A DNA stretch of 64,000 nucleotides, from positions 324,325 through 388,324 of the forward strand of contig JBFMHC010000020.1 in assembly GCA_040751755.1 (NCBI GenBank), read 5' to 3'. Positions 30,865 through 40,800 of the stretch are shown piece after piece. Numbering within the stretch: position 1 is the stretch's first letter; each line of letters opens with the position of its first letter. The stretch comes from PFJX01 sp040751755 (GTDB lineage: Bacteria; Pseudomonadota; Gammaproteobacteria; Burkholderiales; Thiobacillaceae). The notes under the pieces were generated by a model. The model did not search any database and was not told the DNA's origin. It was given only the letters and a program-made list of their open reading frames with translations. The position numbers were made by a program, and so were the translations under genes.

Positions 30865-33246
30865 ATGGATGGCACCGTGCAGTATGTCGCTCGCTTCGAG
30901 ACCCTGGGCATGGGGGACGTGGAGCGCGTGGGCGGCAAGAACGCCTCGCTGGGCGAGATGATCCACAACCTCACCGACGAGGGGGTGCGCGTGCCCGGCG
31001 GCTTCGCCACCACGGCGGCGGCGTTCCGCGAGTACCTGGCCAAGGACGGGCTGGCCGAGCGCATCGCCGCACGCCTGGCGCGGCTCAACGTGGAGGACAC
31101 CGTGGCCCTGGCCGAGGCGGGGCGCGAGATCCGCGGCTGGATGATGGAGGCCGCGCTGCCCGCCGGCCTGGAGGCGGCGATCCGCCACGAGCACCGGCTG
31201 ATGAACGCCGAGGCGGAAGAGGACCTGCTGTTCGCGGTGCGCTCCTCCGCCACCGCCGAGGACCTGCCGGATGCCTCCTTCGCCGGCCAGCAGGAGACCT
31301 ATCTCAACATCCGCGGCGCGGACAACCTGATCGACGCGGTGAAGCGCTGCTTCGCCTCGCTCTACAACGACCGCGCCATCGCCTACCGCGTGCACCACGG
31401 CTTTGATCACCACGGCGTCGCCCTGTCCGCGGGCATCCAGCGCATGGTGCGTTCCGACCTGGGCGCGGCGGGGGTGATGTTCACCCTGGACACCGAATCC
31501 GGCTTCCGCGACGTGGTGTTCATCAATGCCGCCTACGGCCTCGGCGAGACCGTGGTGCAGGGGGCGGTGAACCCGGACGAGTACTACGTGCACAAGCCCA
31601 TGCTGGAGCAGGGCAGGCGCCCGGTGGTGCGCAAGACCCTGGGCGAGAAGGCGATCCGCATGGTGTTCGCCGACCAGTCCGTGGCGGAGCGCTCGACGCG
31701 CGTCGAGGACGTGCCGCAGCATCTGCGCCACCAGTTCGCGCTCACCGACGACGAGCTGCTGGAACTGGCGCGCTACGCGGTGACCATCGAGCGGCACTAC
31801 GGCCGCCCCATGGACATCGAGTGGGGGCGCGACGGCCTGGACGGCAGGCTTTACATCCTGCAGGCGCGCCCCGAGACGGTGAAGTCGCGCGCCGGCAACG
31901 TGCAGACCCGCTTCAGGCTGCTGGAGAAGGGCCCGGTGGTGACGCAGGGCCGCGCCATCGGCAGCAAGGTGGGGCAGGGCAGGGCGCGCGTCATCAAGTC
32001 CACCGCCGACATGCACCACGTGCAGCCCGGCGACGTGCTGATCGCCGACATGACCGATCCGGACTGGGAACCGGTGATGAAGCGCGCCTCCGCCATCGTC
32101 ACCGACCGCGGCGGGCGCACCTGCCATGCCGCCATCGTCGCGCGCGAGCTCGGCGTGCCGGCGGTGGTCGGCACCGGCAACGCCACGCGCAGCGTGCAGG
32201 ACGGCATGGAGGTGACGGTGTCCTGCGCCGAGGGCGAGGACGGCTACGTCTACGAGGGCCTGCTGAAGTTCGAGAAGACCGAGATGGTCATGCAGGCCAT
32301 GCCGGAGCTGCCGGTGAAGATCATGATGAACGTGGGCAACCCGGAGCAGGCCTTCCACTTCGCCATGCTGCCCAACCACGGCATCGGCCTGGCGCGCCTG
32401 GAGTTCATCATCAACAACGCCATCGGCATCCACCCCAACGCGGCCCTGGAGTACCGCCGCATGCCGGAAGAGGTGAAGGCGGCGATCGACGCGAAGATCC
32501 GCGGCTACGGCGATCCGGTCACCTTCTACGTGGAGAAGCTGGCCGAGGGCATCGCCACCCTGGCCGCGGCGTTCTGGCCGCAGCGGGTGATCGTGCGCAT
32601 GTCCGACTTCAAATCCAACGAGTACGCCAACCTGATCGGCGGGCCGCAGTTCGAACCGCACGAGGAGAACCCCATGCTCGGTTTCCGCGGTGCCGGGCGC
32701 TACGCCAGCCCGCAGTTCCGCCGCGCCTTCACCCTGGAATGCCGCGCCATCAGGCGCGCGCGCGACGACATGGGGTTGACCAACGTGGAGATCATGCTGC
32801 CCTTCGTGCGCACCCTGGCGGACGCCGACGCGGCGCTGGCGGTGCTCGCGGAGAACGGCCTGGAGCGCGGCAAGGACGGCTTGCGGGTGGTGATGATGTG
32901 CGAGATCCCCGCCAACGTGCTGATCGCCGACGAGTTCCTCAAGCGTTTCGACGGCTTCTCCATCGGCTCCAACGACCTCACCCAGCTCACCCTGGGCGTG
33001 GACCGCGACTCCAGCCTGGTCGCCGCCGCCTTCGACGAACGCAACCCGGCGGTGAAGAAGCTGCTCTCCGAGGCCATCGCCGCCTGCAAGCGCAACGGCA
33101 AGTACGTCGGCATCTGCGGCCAGGGGCCGTCGGATCACCCCGACCTGGCGGAGTGGCTGATGGAGGAGGGGATCGAGTCCATGTCGCTCAACCCGGACAC
33201 CGTGGTGAGCACCTGGATGCGCCTGGCGGCGAAAAACCGGGCTTAG
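30865..33246 (+). CDS. ppsA: Phosphoenolpyruvate synthetase (pyruvate, water dikinase)
   Basis: A 793-residue PEP synthetase starting at ATG 30865. The ATP-grasp domain opens with 'VGGKNASLGEM'; the swivelling domain has the catalytic His in 'GGRTCHAAIVARE' (His about 421) preceded by the Thr target of PpsR; the C-terminal barrel has 'LPFVRTLADADAAL' and 'CGQGPSDHPDLAEWLMEEGI'. It makes PEP from pyruvate and ATP. Position directly after the nifJ-rnf operon and the presence of ppsR suggest that the cell uses it to draw pyruvate into gluconeogenesis. Confidence 0.95.
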   Translation: MDGTVQYVARFETLGMGDVERVGGKNASLGEMIHNLTDEGVRVPGGFATTAAAFREYLAKDGLAERIAARLARLNVEDTVALAEAGREIRGWMMEAALPAGLEAAIRHEHRLMNAEAEEDLLFAVRSSATAEDLPDASFAGQQETYLNIRGADNLIDAVKRCFASLYNDRAIAYRVHHGFDHHGVALSAGIQRMVRSDLGAAGVMFTLDTESGFRDVVFINAAYGLGETVVQGAVNPDEYYVHKPMLEQGRRPVVRKTLGEKAIRMVFADQSVAERSTRVEDVPQHLRHQFALTDDELLELARYAVTIERHYGRPMDIEWGRDGLDGRLYILQARPETVKSRAGNVQTRFRLLEKGPVVTQGRAIGSKVGQGRARVIKSTADMHHVQPGDVLIADMTDPDWEPVMKRASAIVTDRGGRTCHAAIVARELGVPAVVGTGNATRSVQDGMEVTVSCAEGEDGYVYEGLLKFEKTEMVMQAMPELPVKIMMNVGNPEQAFHFAMLPNHGIGLARLEFIINNAIGIHPNAALEYRRMPEEVKAAIDAKIRGYGDPVTFYVEKLAEGIATLAAAFWPQRVIVRMSDFKSNEYANLIGGPQFEPHEENPMLGFRGAGRYASPQFRRAFTLECRAIRRARDDMGLTNVEIMLPFVRTLADADAALAVLAENGLERGKDGLRVVMMCEIPANVLIADEFLKRFDGFSIGSNDLTQLTLGVDRDSSLVAAAFDERNPAVKKLLSEAIAACKRNGKYVGICGQGPSDHPDLAEWLMEEGIESMSLNPDTVVSTWMRLAAKNRA

Positions 33247-33263
33247 CGGGACGACTCTTGCCG

Positions 33264-33325
33264 GTCACCCCGGTGCACGCCGGGGTCCAGGGTGGGGTTT
33301 CTGGATTCCGGCATGCGCCGGAATC
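33264..33325. repeat. Two hairpins after ppsA (CCGGAAT repeat family)
   Basis: ACCCCGG-tgcac-GCCGGGGT-type and ATTCCGGC-atgc-GCCGGAAT (33305-33324) hairpins lie between the convergent ppsA and GGDEF-EAL genes. The second recurs at 51613-51632 after ispD, so it is a dispersed repeat; it may work as a transcription end. Confidence 0.6.
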
Positions 33326-33338
33326 ACATCCGCGGTGT

Positions 33339-35528
33339 TCAGGACACCAGGCGCAGCGGCTCGCGGCTGTCGTGCAGCAGCTGTTCCAGGTTGGCCTCGG
33401 CGAGCGGGCGGCTGACCAGGTAGCCCTGGATCTCGTCGCAGCCCTGGCCTTCCAGGAAGCGCAGCTGTTCGTCCGTCTCCACCCCCTCCGCCACCAGGTT
33501 CAGGCCGAGGCCGTGGGCGATCGAGATGATCGCCTTGATGATGGCGTGCTGGCGGTATTCGCGGTCGATCTCCCAGACGAAGGACTTGTCGATCTTCAGG
33601 GTGTGGATGGGGAACTTCTGCAGGTAGTTGAGCGAGGAATACTGCGTGCCGAAGTCGTCGATGGCGATCATCACGCCGTGCGCCGCCAGGTTCTGCAGCT
33701 TGCGCGCCATCGCGCCCGGGTCGCGGATGAACATGTTCTCGGTCAGTTCGATCTCCACGCGCTGCGGCGTCACCTGGTATTCCTGCATCAGGCACACGAA
33801 GTCGTCGACGAAGCCGGGCTGCTCCAGGTGGCGCGGCGAGATGTTGAGGGCGACGCGATCCGGGGCGATGCCGCGGTCCTCCCAGCGGCGCAGGGTCTTG
33901 AACACGCGCCGCGTCACCCACTCGTCGACCTCGATGATCAGCCCCGCATCCTCGGCGATGGGCAGGAACTCGCCCGGCGGCAGCAGGCCCAGTCGCGGGT
34001 GCTTCCAGCGGATCAAGGCCTCCACGCCCTTGATGTGGCGGCTCTTCAGGTCCATCTGCGGCTGGTAGTGGATCTCGAATTCGTCGTGGTCGAGGGCGTG
34101 GCGCAGGTCCTGTTCCAGGGTCAGGCGGTGGTCCGCGGAGGCGCCCATCTCGTGCATGAAGAAGGTATGGCTGCTGCTGCCGGCGATGCGCCCGTGGTAG
34201 AGGGCGATGTTGGCGTGGCGGATCAGCGCGTCGGGGCTGTCTCCGTGTTCCGGGAACAGGGCGATGCCGGCGCTGATGGAGAGGAACACCTGCTTGCCGC
34301 TGACCTTGAACGGCTCAGCCAGTTCGTCATTGATGCGCGCGACGATGGCCAGCACCTCGTCGTCGTTCTGGATGCCGGTGTTGAGCATCAGGAACTCGTC
34401 GCCGCCGAAGCGCGCCAGGGTGTCGGCGCCGCGCAGGCAGCCCTGGATGCGTTCGGTGACCTTGTTCAGCAGCTCGTCCGCCTGCGCGTGGCCGTAGAGG
34501 TCGTTGATGCTCTTGAAGCGGTCGATGTTGAGGAACAGCACGCCCAGCTTCTCACTGCTGCGCCGCGCCTGCACCAGGGCCAGGCCAAGGCGGTCGCGGA
34601 ACAGGTTGCGGTTGGGCAGTCCGGTGAGGGCGTCGTGGTTGGCGTGGTAGCGCGCGCGTTCCTCGGCGTCGCGGCGCGTGGTGATGTCGCGCGCGACCAG
34701 GTAGTAGTGGTCATCCTCGGCGAGGGTGCCGGCGGTCTGTTCGTCCTCCAGCTCCGCGGCGGAGACGATGATCTCGAAGTGGCGGTAGCCGGCCTGGTCG
34801 GTCGCGCTCCTGAGACGGAACTCCATGATGTGTTTGGAGGTTTCGCTCAGCTTGTCCGGGTTGAAGGCGTATTGCGCGCGCTCCCAGTCATGCTCGTAGA
34901 CCAGTTCGGCCATGGGGCGGCCGACGATGCGCTCGGCGGGCATGCCGAGCAGGCCCTCGAGGCGGTTGTTGACGAAGGTGATGCGCGCCGCGCGGTCCAG
35001 CATGAGGATGATGTCCGGCGACTTGTCGACCAGATAGCGGTGCAGACGCTCGGAGCGGTGCAGGCGTTGCTGGATCTCGCGGTGCTGGCGTTCCACGCAG
35101 CGCTGCTGGATCGCGCGCCGTACCACGTGCAGCAGGATCGCGGGCTCGGCCGGCTTGCGCAGGAAGTCGAGAGCGCCGGCGCGCAAGGCCTTGATGGCGG
35201 CGTCGATCTCTGTCTCGCCGCTCACCACGATGGCCGCGGTGTTGAGGCGCTTCTCGTTGATCTCCCTGACGATCTCATGGCCGCTGAGGTCGGGCAGGTT
35301 CATGTCCACGAGGGCGACGTGGAAGTCCTCCTCTGCGAGCAGCGCGCGCGCGGCTCCGCCGGTAGGCGCGATCCTGACCTCGAAACCGGCGCCGCCGAGC
35401 AGCCGCATCTGGCTCTGAGCGAACACCGGATCGTCTTCCACAACGAGGATGCGCCCCGTGTCCTGATGGGCCATCTCCACCTTGCCTGGCGAGTCGGTGC
35501 TACTGAGGGGGTCTTTCCGGTCAACCAT
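33339..35528 (-). CDS. Response regulator REC-PAS-GGDEF-EAL
   Basis: A 729-residue protein starting at ATG 35528, overlapping the sensor gene stop by 8 bases; upstream frame is out of phase with the kinase gene and is dropped. REC domain: phosphoacceptor Asp75 in 'LVDMNLPDLSG', Lys in 'FLRKP'. PAS at about 165-290. GGDEF with intact 'ARFGGDEF' and EAL with 'GVEALIRW', 'ELTENMF', 'DDFGTQYSSL' and 'LKIDKSF', so both c-di-GMP synthesis and hydrolysis sites look intact. It is the partner of the HDOD histidine kinase encoded just upstream. Confidence 0.9.
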   Translation of the reverse strand: MVDRKDPLSSTDSPGKVEMAHQDTGRILVVEDDPVFAQSQMRLLGGAGFEVRIAPTGGAARALLAEEDFHVALVDMNLPDLSGHEIVREINEKRLNTAAIVVSGETEIDAAIKALRAGALDFLRKPAEPAILLHVVRRAIQQRCVERQHREIQQRLHRSERLHRYLVDKSPDIILMLDRAARITFVNNRLEGLLGMPAERIVGRPMAELVYEHDWERAQYAFNPDKLSETSKHIMEFRLRSATDQAGYRHFEIIVSAAELEDEQTAGTLAEDDHYYLVARDITTRRDAEERARYHANHDALTGLPNRNLFRDRLGLALVQARRSSEKLGVLFLNIDRFKSINDLYGHAQADELLNKVTERIQGCLRGADTLARFGGDEFLMLNTGIQNDDEVLAIVARINDELAEPFKVSGKQVFLSISAGIALFPEHGDSPDALIRHANIALYHGRIAGSSSHTFFMHEMGASADHRLTLEQDLRHALDHDEFEIHYQPQMDLKSRHIKGVEALIRWKHPRLGLLPPGEFLPIAEDAGLIIEVDEWVTRRVFKTLRRWEDRGIAPDRVALNISPRHLEQPGFVDDFVCLMQEYQVTPQRVEIELTENMFIRDPGAMARKLQNLAAHGVMIAIDDFGTQYSSLNYLQKFPIHTLKIDKSFVWEIDREYRQHAIIKAIISIAHGLGLNLVAEGVETDEQLRFLEGQGCDEIQGYLVSRPLAEANLEQLLHDSREPLRLVS

Positions 35529-37635
35529 TCTGGCCCCTATCTGACGCGGGTAACAGGATCTTGAAACTGGTGCCGTCCTGGGAGCTCCTGCACTGCAGGA
35601 TGCCCCCCATTTCCTCCACCAGCTTGCCGACGATCGACAAGCCCAGCCCCTGGTGCGCGCCGCCCTTCTGGCTTTGCTTGGGCTGGTACAAGTGCTCCAG
35701 GACGGCGGCCGGCAGCCCCGGGCCGTTGTCGCTGACGGTGATCTCCACCGAGCCCTGGCCCTTTGCTGATTGCCAGCTGGCCGTGGCGATCGCGACTTCG
35801 CCACCTGTGGGCATGGCCTCGGCGGCGTTGAAGAGAAGATTGGTGAGGACCTGGCGCACCTTGTCGCCATCCACGCGGATCGTCGGCAGGGCCTCGTCGA
35901 GCTGCAGCCGGGTCGCCACCTTGGCCAGCTCCGGCCGGCCGAGGCGGCAGAAGCGCACCACCTCGTCGATCAGCCTGTTGAGGTCGACGATGCTCTCCTG
36001 GGCCTTCGCCTTCGCGCCTTCGGGCAGTCTGAACTGTTGCAGGATGCGGGCGACGCGGCGCAGTTCGCTCTCCACCAGGTCGAAGTCCTCCTGCGCCTGC
36101 TGCTTGTCCGCGAGCTGTTCGCGCAGCAGGGCGATGTAGTTGCGCACCACGCTCAGCGGGTTGTTGGCCTCGTGCACGACCTTGCGCGCATGCAGCTGGA
36201 ACTGCTCGCGCGATTCGGCGAGCGCGCCCTCGACCTCGGCCTGCCGCCCCAGTGCGTAGGCGAGGCGGCGCCCGCCCTCGCGGCAGAAGGTGGAGAGCAG
36301 GGCGGTGCGTTTCAGCGAACGTTGCGCGCTGGCGGCGTCCATGCCTACGACCAGGACGCCCAACGCGGCGCCGTCGTGTGCGAGGGGCAGGCAGAGCAGG
36401 CGTTCCTCGGCGAGGATGCGCAGGACCTGGGCGTCCGCAAGGTTGCCGTCTGCGGACGCCTCGCCGGCCACGGCGATATCGCCCTGGTAGGCGCGGGCGA
36501 TGGCGGAATCCGGCGCGGGCAGGTGAATCTGGATCTCGCCCAGGCGCGGATCGTCGTCCGCCGTGGGCCGGCCGCGCAGGATGCCGGCATCGGCGACGAA
36601 CAGAGAGACGCCGCGGCTGGAGAACAGCATGCGGGCGCTGCGCAGGATCCCCTGGTGCAGGGCGTCGCGGTCCGGGCCGGACAGCTGTTCGGGGAGCGTG
36701 GACTGCGCCTCGATGCGCAGGGACACCGCGTCGGCCAGGGCGCCGTGCGTCTCCTGGGCGTTCGCGGGCACGAAACGGGGCTGCCCGCGATTGGCGGCGA
36801 CCTCGATGCCCAGACCGGCGGCGACCTGCTCCGCCTCCGCGCGAGCGGCATCGCGCAATGCCTGCGCCTGCGCCTGGTCGAGGCGCCAGAAGTCCAGGTC
36901 GGCAGCGCCGGGTTGGGCCTCGCGCTCATCCTCGCAGTGCAGCAGGTTGGCGAGGTTGACGACCTGCGCCAGCACGTGCGCGTCGCGCATGCGTGCCAGC
37001 GGTTCGTGGTGGTAGCGCAGGGCATCGGCGAAGAAGCCATGCAGGTTCCACTTCTGTGCCAGCCAGGCGCCGACCTCGGCGTGTGTCGTGCCGTAATCCG
37101 ACTGTTCGCGCCGTGTCAGGGCGAGTTCGCCGCCGGCGTCCTTGAACAGGGGGAGATAGCGATCGGTGGCGACCGTCAGCAGGGCCAGCTGGCCGACGTC
37201 GTGCAGCAGTCCGGCGAGGTAGGCCTCGTCGGTGTTGTCATGGCCGAGGTGGCGGGCGAGGTCGCGCGACGTGAGGGCGACACACAGGGCGTGGAACCAG
37301 TAGTGGCGCATGTCGAAGGCGCTGGCGGCCTTGAAGCGCCCGAACAGCTCGGCGACCGACTGGTTGAGGGCGATGCGCCGTACCTGCGCGGCACCCATGA
37401 TGGACAGGCATTGATCGAGGCTGGCGACATGGCGGCCGCGGCTGTAGTAGGCGGAGTTGGCGGCGCCGAGGACCTTGGCCGCGAGCGCCGCATCCTGGGC
37501 TATCACGCCGGCGATCTCGCCCAGTCCCACGTCATCGCGGTCGGACAGTTCCAGGATTCGCAATAGCGCTTGCGGCAGGCTGGGGAGCCTTGCCATCGCG
37601 AGCTGCTTGTGAATGTCCGCAACCGTCTCTTGCAT
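35521..37635 (-). CDS. HDOD-GAF-histidine kinase hybrid sensor
   Basis: A 704-residue soluble protein. Residues about 10-215 form an HDOD domain ('LPSLPQALLRILELS', 'AGLLHDVGQLALL'), about 290-450 a GAF-like domain, then the HisKA helix with phospho-His near 487 ('VVHEANNPLSVVRNYI') and a HATPase domain ('LTNLLFNAAEAM', 'VSDNGPGLP', 'GLGLSIVGKLVEEMGG'). No membrane segment is seen. HDOD domains occur in signalling proteins tied to motility and type IV pili. It overlaps the REC-PAS-GGDEF-EAL gene, so the two form a pathway from kinase to c-di-GMP turnover. Confidence 0.88.
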   Translation of the reverse strand: MQETVADIHKQLAMARLPSLPQALLRILELSDRDDVGLGEIAGVIAQDAALAAKVLGAANSAYYSRGRHVASLDQCLSIMGAAQVRRIALNQSVAELFGRFKAASAFDMRHYWFHALCVALTSRDLARHLGHDNTDEAYLAGLLHDVGQLALLTVATDRYLPLFKDAGGELALTRREQSDYGTTHAEVGAWLAQKWNLHGFFADALRYHHEPLARMRDAHVLAQVVNLANLLHCEDEREAQPGAADLDFWRLDQAQAQALRDAARAEAEQVAAGLGIEVAANRGQPRFVPANAQETHGALADAVSLRIEAQSTLPEQLSGPDRDALHQGILRSARMLFSSRGVSLFVADAGILRGRPTADDDPRLGEIQIHLPAPDSAIARAYQGDIAVAGEASADGNLADAQVLRILAEERLLCLPLAHDGAALGVLVVGMDAASAQRSLKRTALLSTFCREGGRRLAYALGRQAEVEGALAESREQFQLHARKVVHEANNPLSVVRNYIALLREQLADKQQAQEDFDLVESELRRVARILQQFRLPEGAKAKAQESIVDLNRLIDEVVRFCRLGRPELAKVATRLQLDEALPTIRVDGDKVRQVLTNLLFNAAEAMPTGGEVAIATASWQSAKGQGSVEITVSDNGPGLPAAVLEHLYQPKQSQKGGAHQGLGLSIVGKLVEEMGGILQCRSSQDGTSFKILLPASDRGQNG

Positions 37636-37806
37636 ATTTGGCTTGATAAATGGTGGGCGACCACATCAACGTGGCTCCGAATATAACTTATCGGAAAAAA
37701 CAAATATAACTTTAGTTTTATTTTAAAACCGCCGTGTGACGCGCAGGTGTCATGCCATGCAGCGATCGGGCATGGATGCAGGCGGAAAAAACAGGCCCAT
37801 GCGTGT

Positions 37807-37835
37807 CCGGGATTAATGCGTTTGGATAATCCCGG
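37807..37835. repeat. Inverted repeat downstream of mfd
   Basis: CCGGGATTA at 37807-37815 is mirrored by TAATCCCGG at 37827-37835, between the divergent promoter side of the kinase gene and the mfd stop. No T-run follows on either strand. The rest of the 218-base gap is AT-rich and should contain the kinase promoter. Confidence 0.45.
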
Positions 37836-37853
37836 GCTTGATATAAATTCGAT

Positions 37854-40800
37854 TTATGAGATTTCCCTGAGGAAGTCGCGCACCAGGGCGATGCGTTTTT
37901 CCAGGGTGGGGCAGGGACGTTCGATCCTGAGCCTGTCCTGCCCGGCGAGCTTATAGTCGCGCCGCGTCTGGATCAGGTGGATCAATTTCATGGGATCGAT
38001 TGGCGGATTGGCCTCGAATTGGATGCTGGTGAGCTCGGGTCCGACCTCCAGGCGTTCTATCCCGAAACGCCGGGTTTCCAGTCGCAGGCGATGCACCGCC
38101 AGCAAGGCCTGGGCCGCATCGGGCAAAAGGCCGAAGCGGTCGATCAGTTCCTCCTGCAAATCGTCCAATTCGCCGGCCGATTCGCAATTCGCCAATCGCT
38201 TATAGAGAACCAGGCGCTCGTGTATATCGCCACAATAATCTTCCGGAAGAAGTGCCGGCAAATGCAGGTTTATTTCGGTGGTGACGGACAGGGGGGCATC
38301 CATGTCCGGTTCTTTTCCAGCCTTGAGTGACTTGACAGCATTGTTCAGCATGTCATTGAAAAGGTTAAATCCAACCTCCTGCATTTCACCGCTCTGGCTT
38401 TCCCCCAAGACCTCGCCCGCGCCGCGAATCTCCAGGTCGTGCATGGCCAGATAGAAACCGGAGCCCAGCTCCTCCATGTTCTGGATCGCCTCCAGGCGCT
38501 TGGCCGCGGCGGGGGTGACCTTCACGCCTTCCGGCGGGGTGAGCAGGTAGGCGTAGGCCTGGTGGTGCGAGCGTCCGACCCGGCCGCGCAACTGGTGCAA
38601 CTGCGCGAGGCCGAACTTGTCGGCGCGGTTCATGAGAATGGTGTTGGCGGAGGGGACGTTGATGCCGGTCTCGATGATGGTGGTGCACAGCAGCAGGTTG
38701 AAGCGCTGGTGGTAGAAGTCGCGCATCACGTGTTCCAGCTCGCGCTCCGGCATCTGCCCGTGGGCCACCTGGAGGCGCGCCTCGGGGAGTAGCTTCTCCA
38801 GCTTTTCCCGCATGTTTTCAATGGTTTCCACTTCATTGTGGAGAAAATAGATCTGCCCGCCGCGCTTCAGTTCGCGCAGGCAGGCCTCACGGATCAGGCC
38901 GTTGCTGAAGGGCTGCACGAAGGTCTTGATGGCGAGCCGCTTCTGCGGCGCGGTGGCGATCACCGAGAAGTCGCGGATGCCCTCCAGCGACATCGCGAGG
39001 GTGCGCGGGATGGGGGTGGCGGTGAGGGTCAGCACGTCGACCTCGGCGCGCATTGCCTTCAGGCGCTCCTTCTGGCGCACGCCGAAACGATGTTCCTCGT
39101 CGATGATCACCAGGCCCAGGTTCTTGAACCGCATCTCCTTGCCCAGCAGCTTGTGGGTGCCGATGACGATGTCGATGCGCCCTGCCTGGATGCCCTCCAG
39201 GGCGGCGTTGACCTCCTTGGCGGAGCGGAAGCGCGACAACTCCGCGAGGCGCACCGGCAGGTCGGCGAAGCGGTCGGAGAAGGTCTGGAAGTGCTGCTCG
39301 GCGAGCAGGGTGGTGGGACACAGCACCGCCACCTGGCGACCGGCGGCGACCGCCACGTAGGCCGCGCGCAGGGCCACCTCGGTCTTGCCGAAGCCGACGT
39401 CGCCGCACACCAGGCGGTCCATGGGGCGGCCGGAGCGCATGTCCGCCACCACCGCGTCGATCGCCGCCAGTTGGTCCGGCGTCTCCTCGAAGCCGAAGCC
39501 CTCGGCGAAGGCGTCCAGGTCGTGTTCGCTGACCTCGAAGGCGTGGCCGTGGCGGGCGGCGCGCTGCGCGTACAGGTTGAGCAGCTCGGCGGCGGTGTCG
39601 CGCGCCTTCTCCATGGCGCGACGCTTGGCCTTCTCCCACTGGCCGCTGCCCAGCTTGTGCAGGGGCACGCTGTCCGGGTCGCCGCCCAGGTAGCGCGAGA
39701 TCAGGTGGAGTTGCGAGACGGGCACGTAGAGCTTGTCCGCGCCGGCGAACTCCAGGGTGAGGAACTCCTCCTGGCCGACGCCCAGGTCCATGCCGGTGAG
39801 GCCGCGGTAGCGGGCGATGCCGTGCTGTGCGTGCACCACCGGGTCGCCCAGTTTCAGTTCGGTCAGGTCCTTGAGCAGGCCCTCGGCGGTGCTGGCGCGC
39901 TTGCCCTCGCGGCTGCGGCGCGTGACCGGGCTGCGCGCGTACAGCTCGGTCTCGGTGAGGACGGCGAGCCGCGCCTCCGGGTCGACGAAGCCGGCGGCCA
40001 GAGGGCCGGTGGTGAGGGCGAAGGCGGCCGCCTTTTCCGGCCAGCCTTCCAGCAACGCGGGTTTCAGGCCGTATTCGGCCAGGGCGTTGGCGAGGGTCTC
40101 GCGCCGGCCCAGGCTCTCCGCCACCAGCAGGGTCGCGCCCTGGAAGCCGTCGAGGTGGACCTGCAGGCGCTGGTAGGGGTTGTCCGCCTTGCGTTCCACC
40201 TCCACGGCGGGGGCGGGCAGGTAGGGTAGGGCGGTCTCCGCCTCCACGCGGCCGCCGAACTCCAGGCGCGCGAACGGGCGCAGCAGGCCGAAGAAGGCGT
40301 CGGGCGGCAGGAACAGCGCATCGGGTGCGAGCAGCGGGCGGTGCTTGTCACCCTGCAGCAGGTGGTGGCGGCTCTGCGTGTCCTGCCAGAAGCCCTCCAC
40401 CGCGGCCTGGATGTCGCCGTGCAGCACCACCGCGGTGTCCCCGGCCAGGTAGTCGAACAGGGTGGCGGTCGCGTCGAAGAACAGCGGCAGGTAGTACTCC
40501 ACGCCGCCGGGCGCCAGCTTGTTGGAGACGTCCTTGTAGACCTGGCTCTTGGACGGGTCGCCCTCGAAGCGGTCGCGGAAGTTCTGGCGGAAGCGGGTCA
40601 CGCCGTCCTCGTCCAGCGGCACCTCGCGCGCCGGCAGCAGGCGGATCTCGCCCACCTTGAACAGGGTGCGCTGGGTGTCCGGGTCGAAGGTGCGGATGCT
40701 CTCGATCTCGTTGTCGAACAGGTCGATGCGGTAGGGCATCACCGTGCCCATGGGGAACAGGTCGATCAGGCCGCCGCGCACCGCGAACTCGCCCGGCGAG

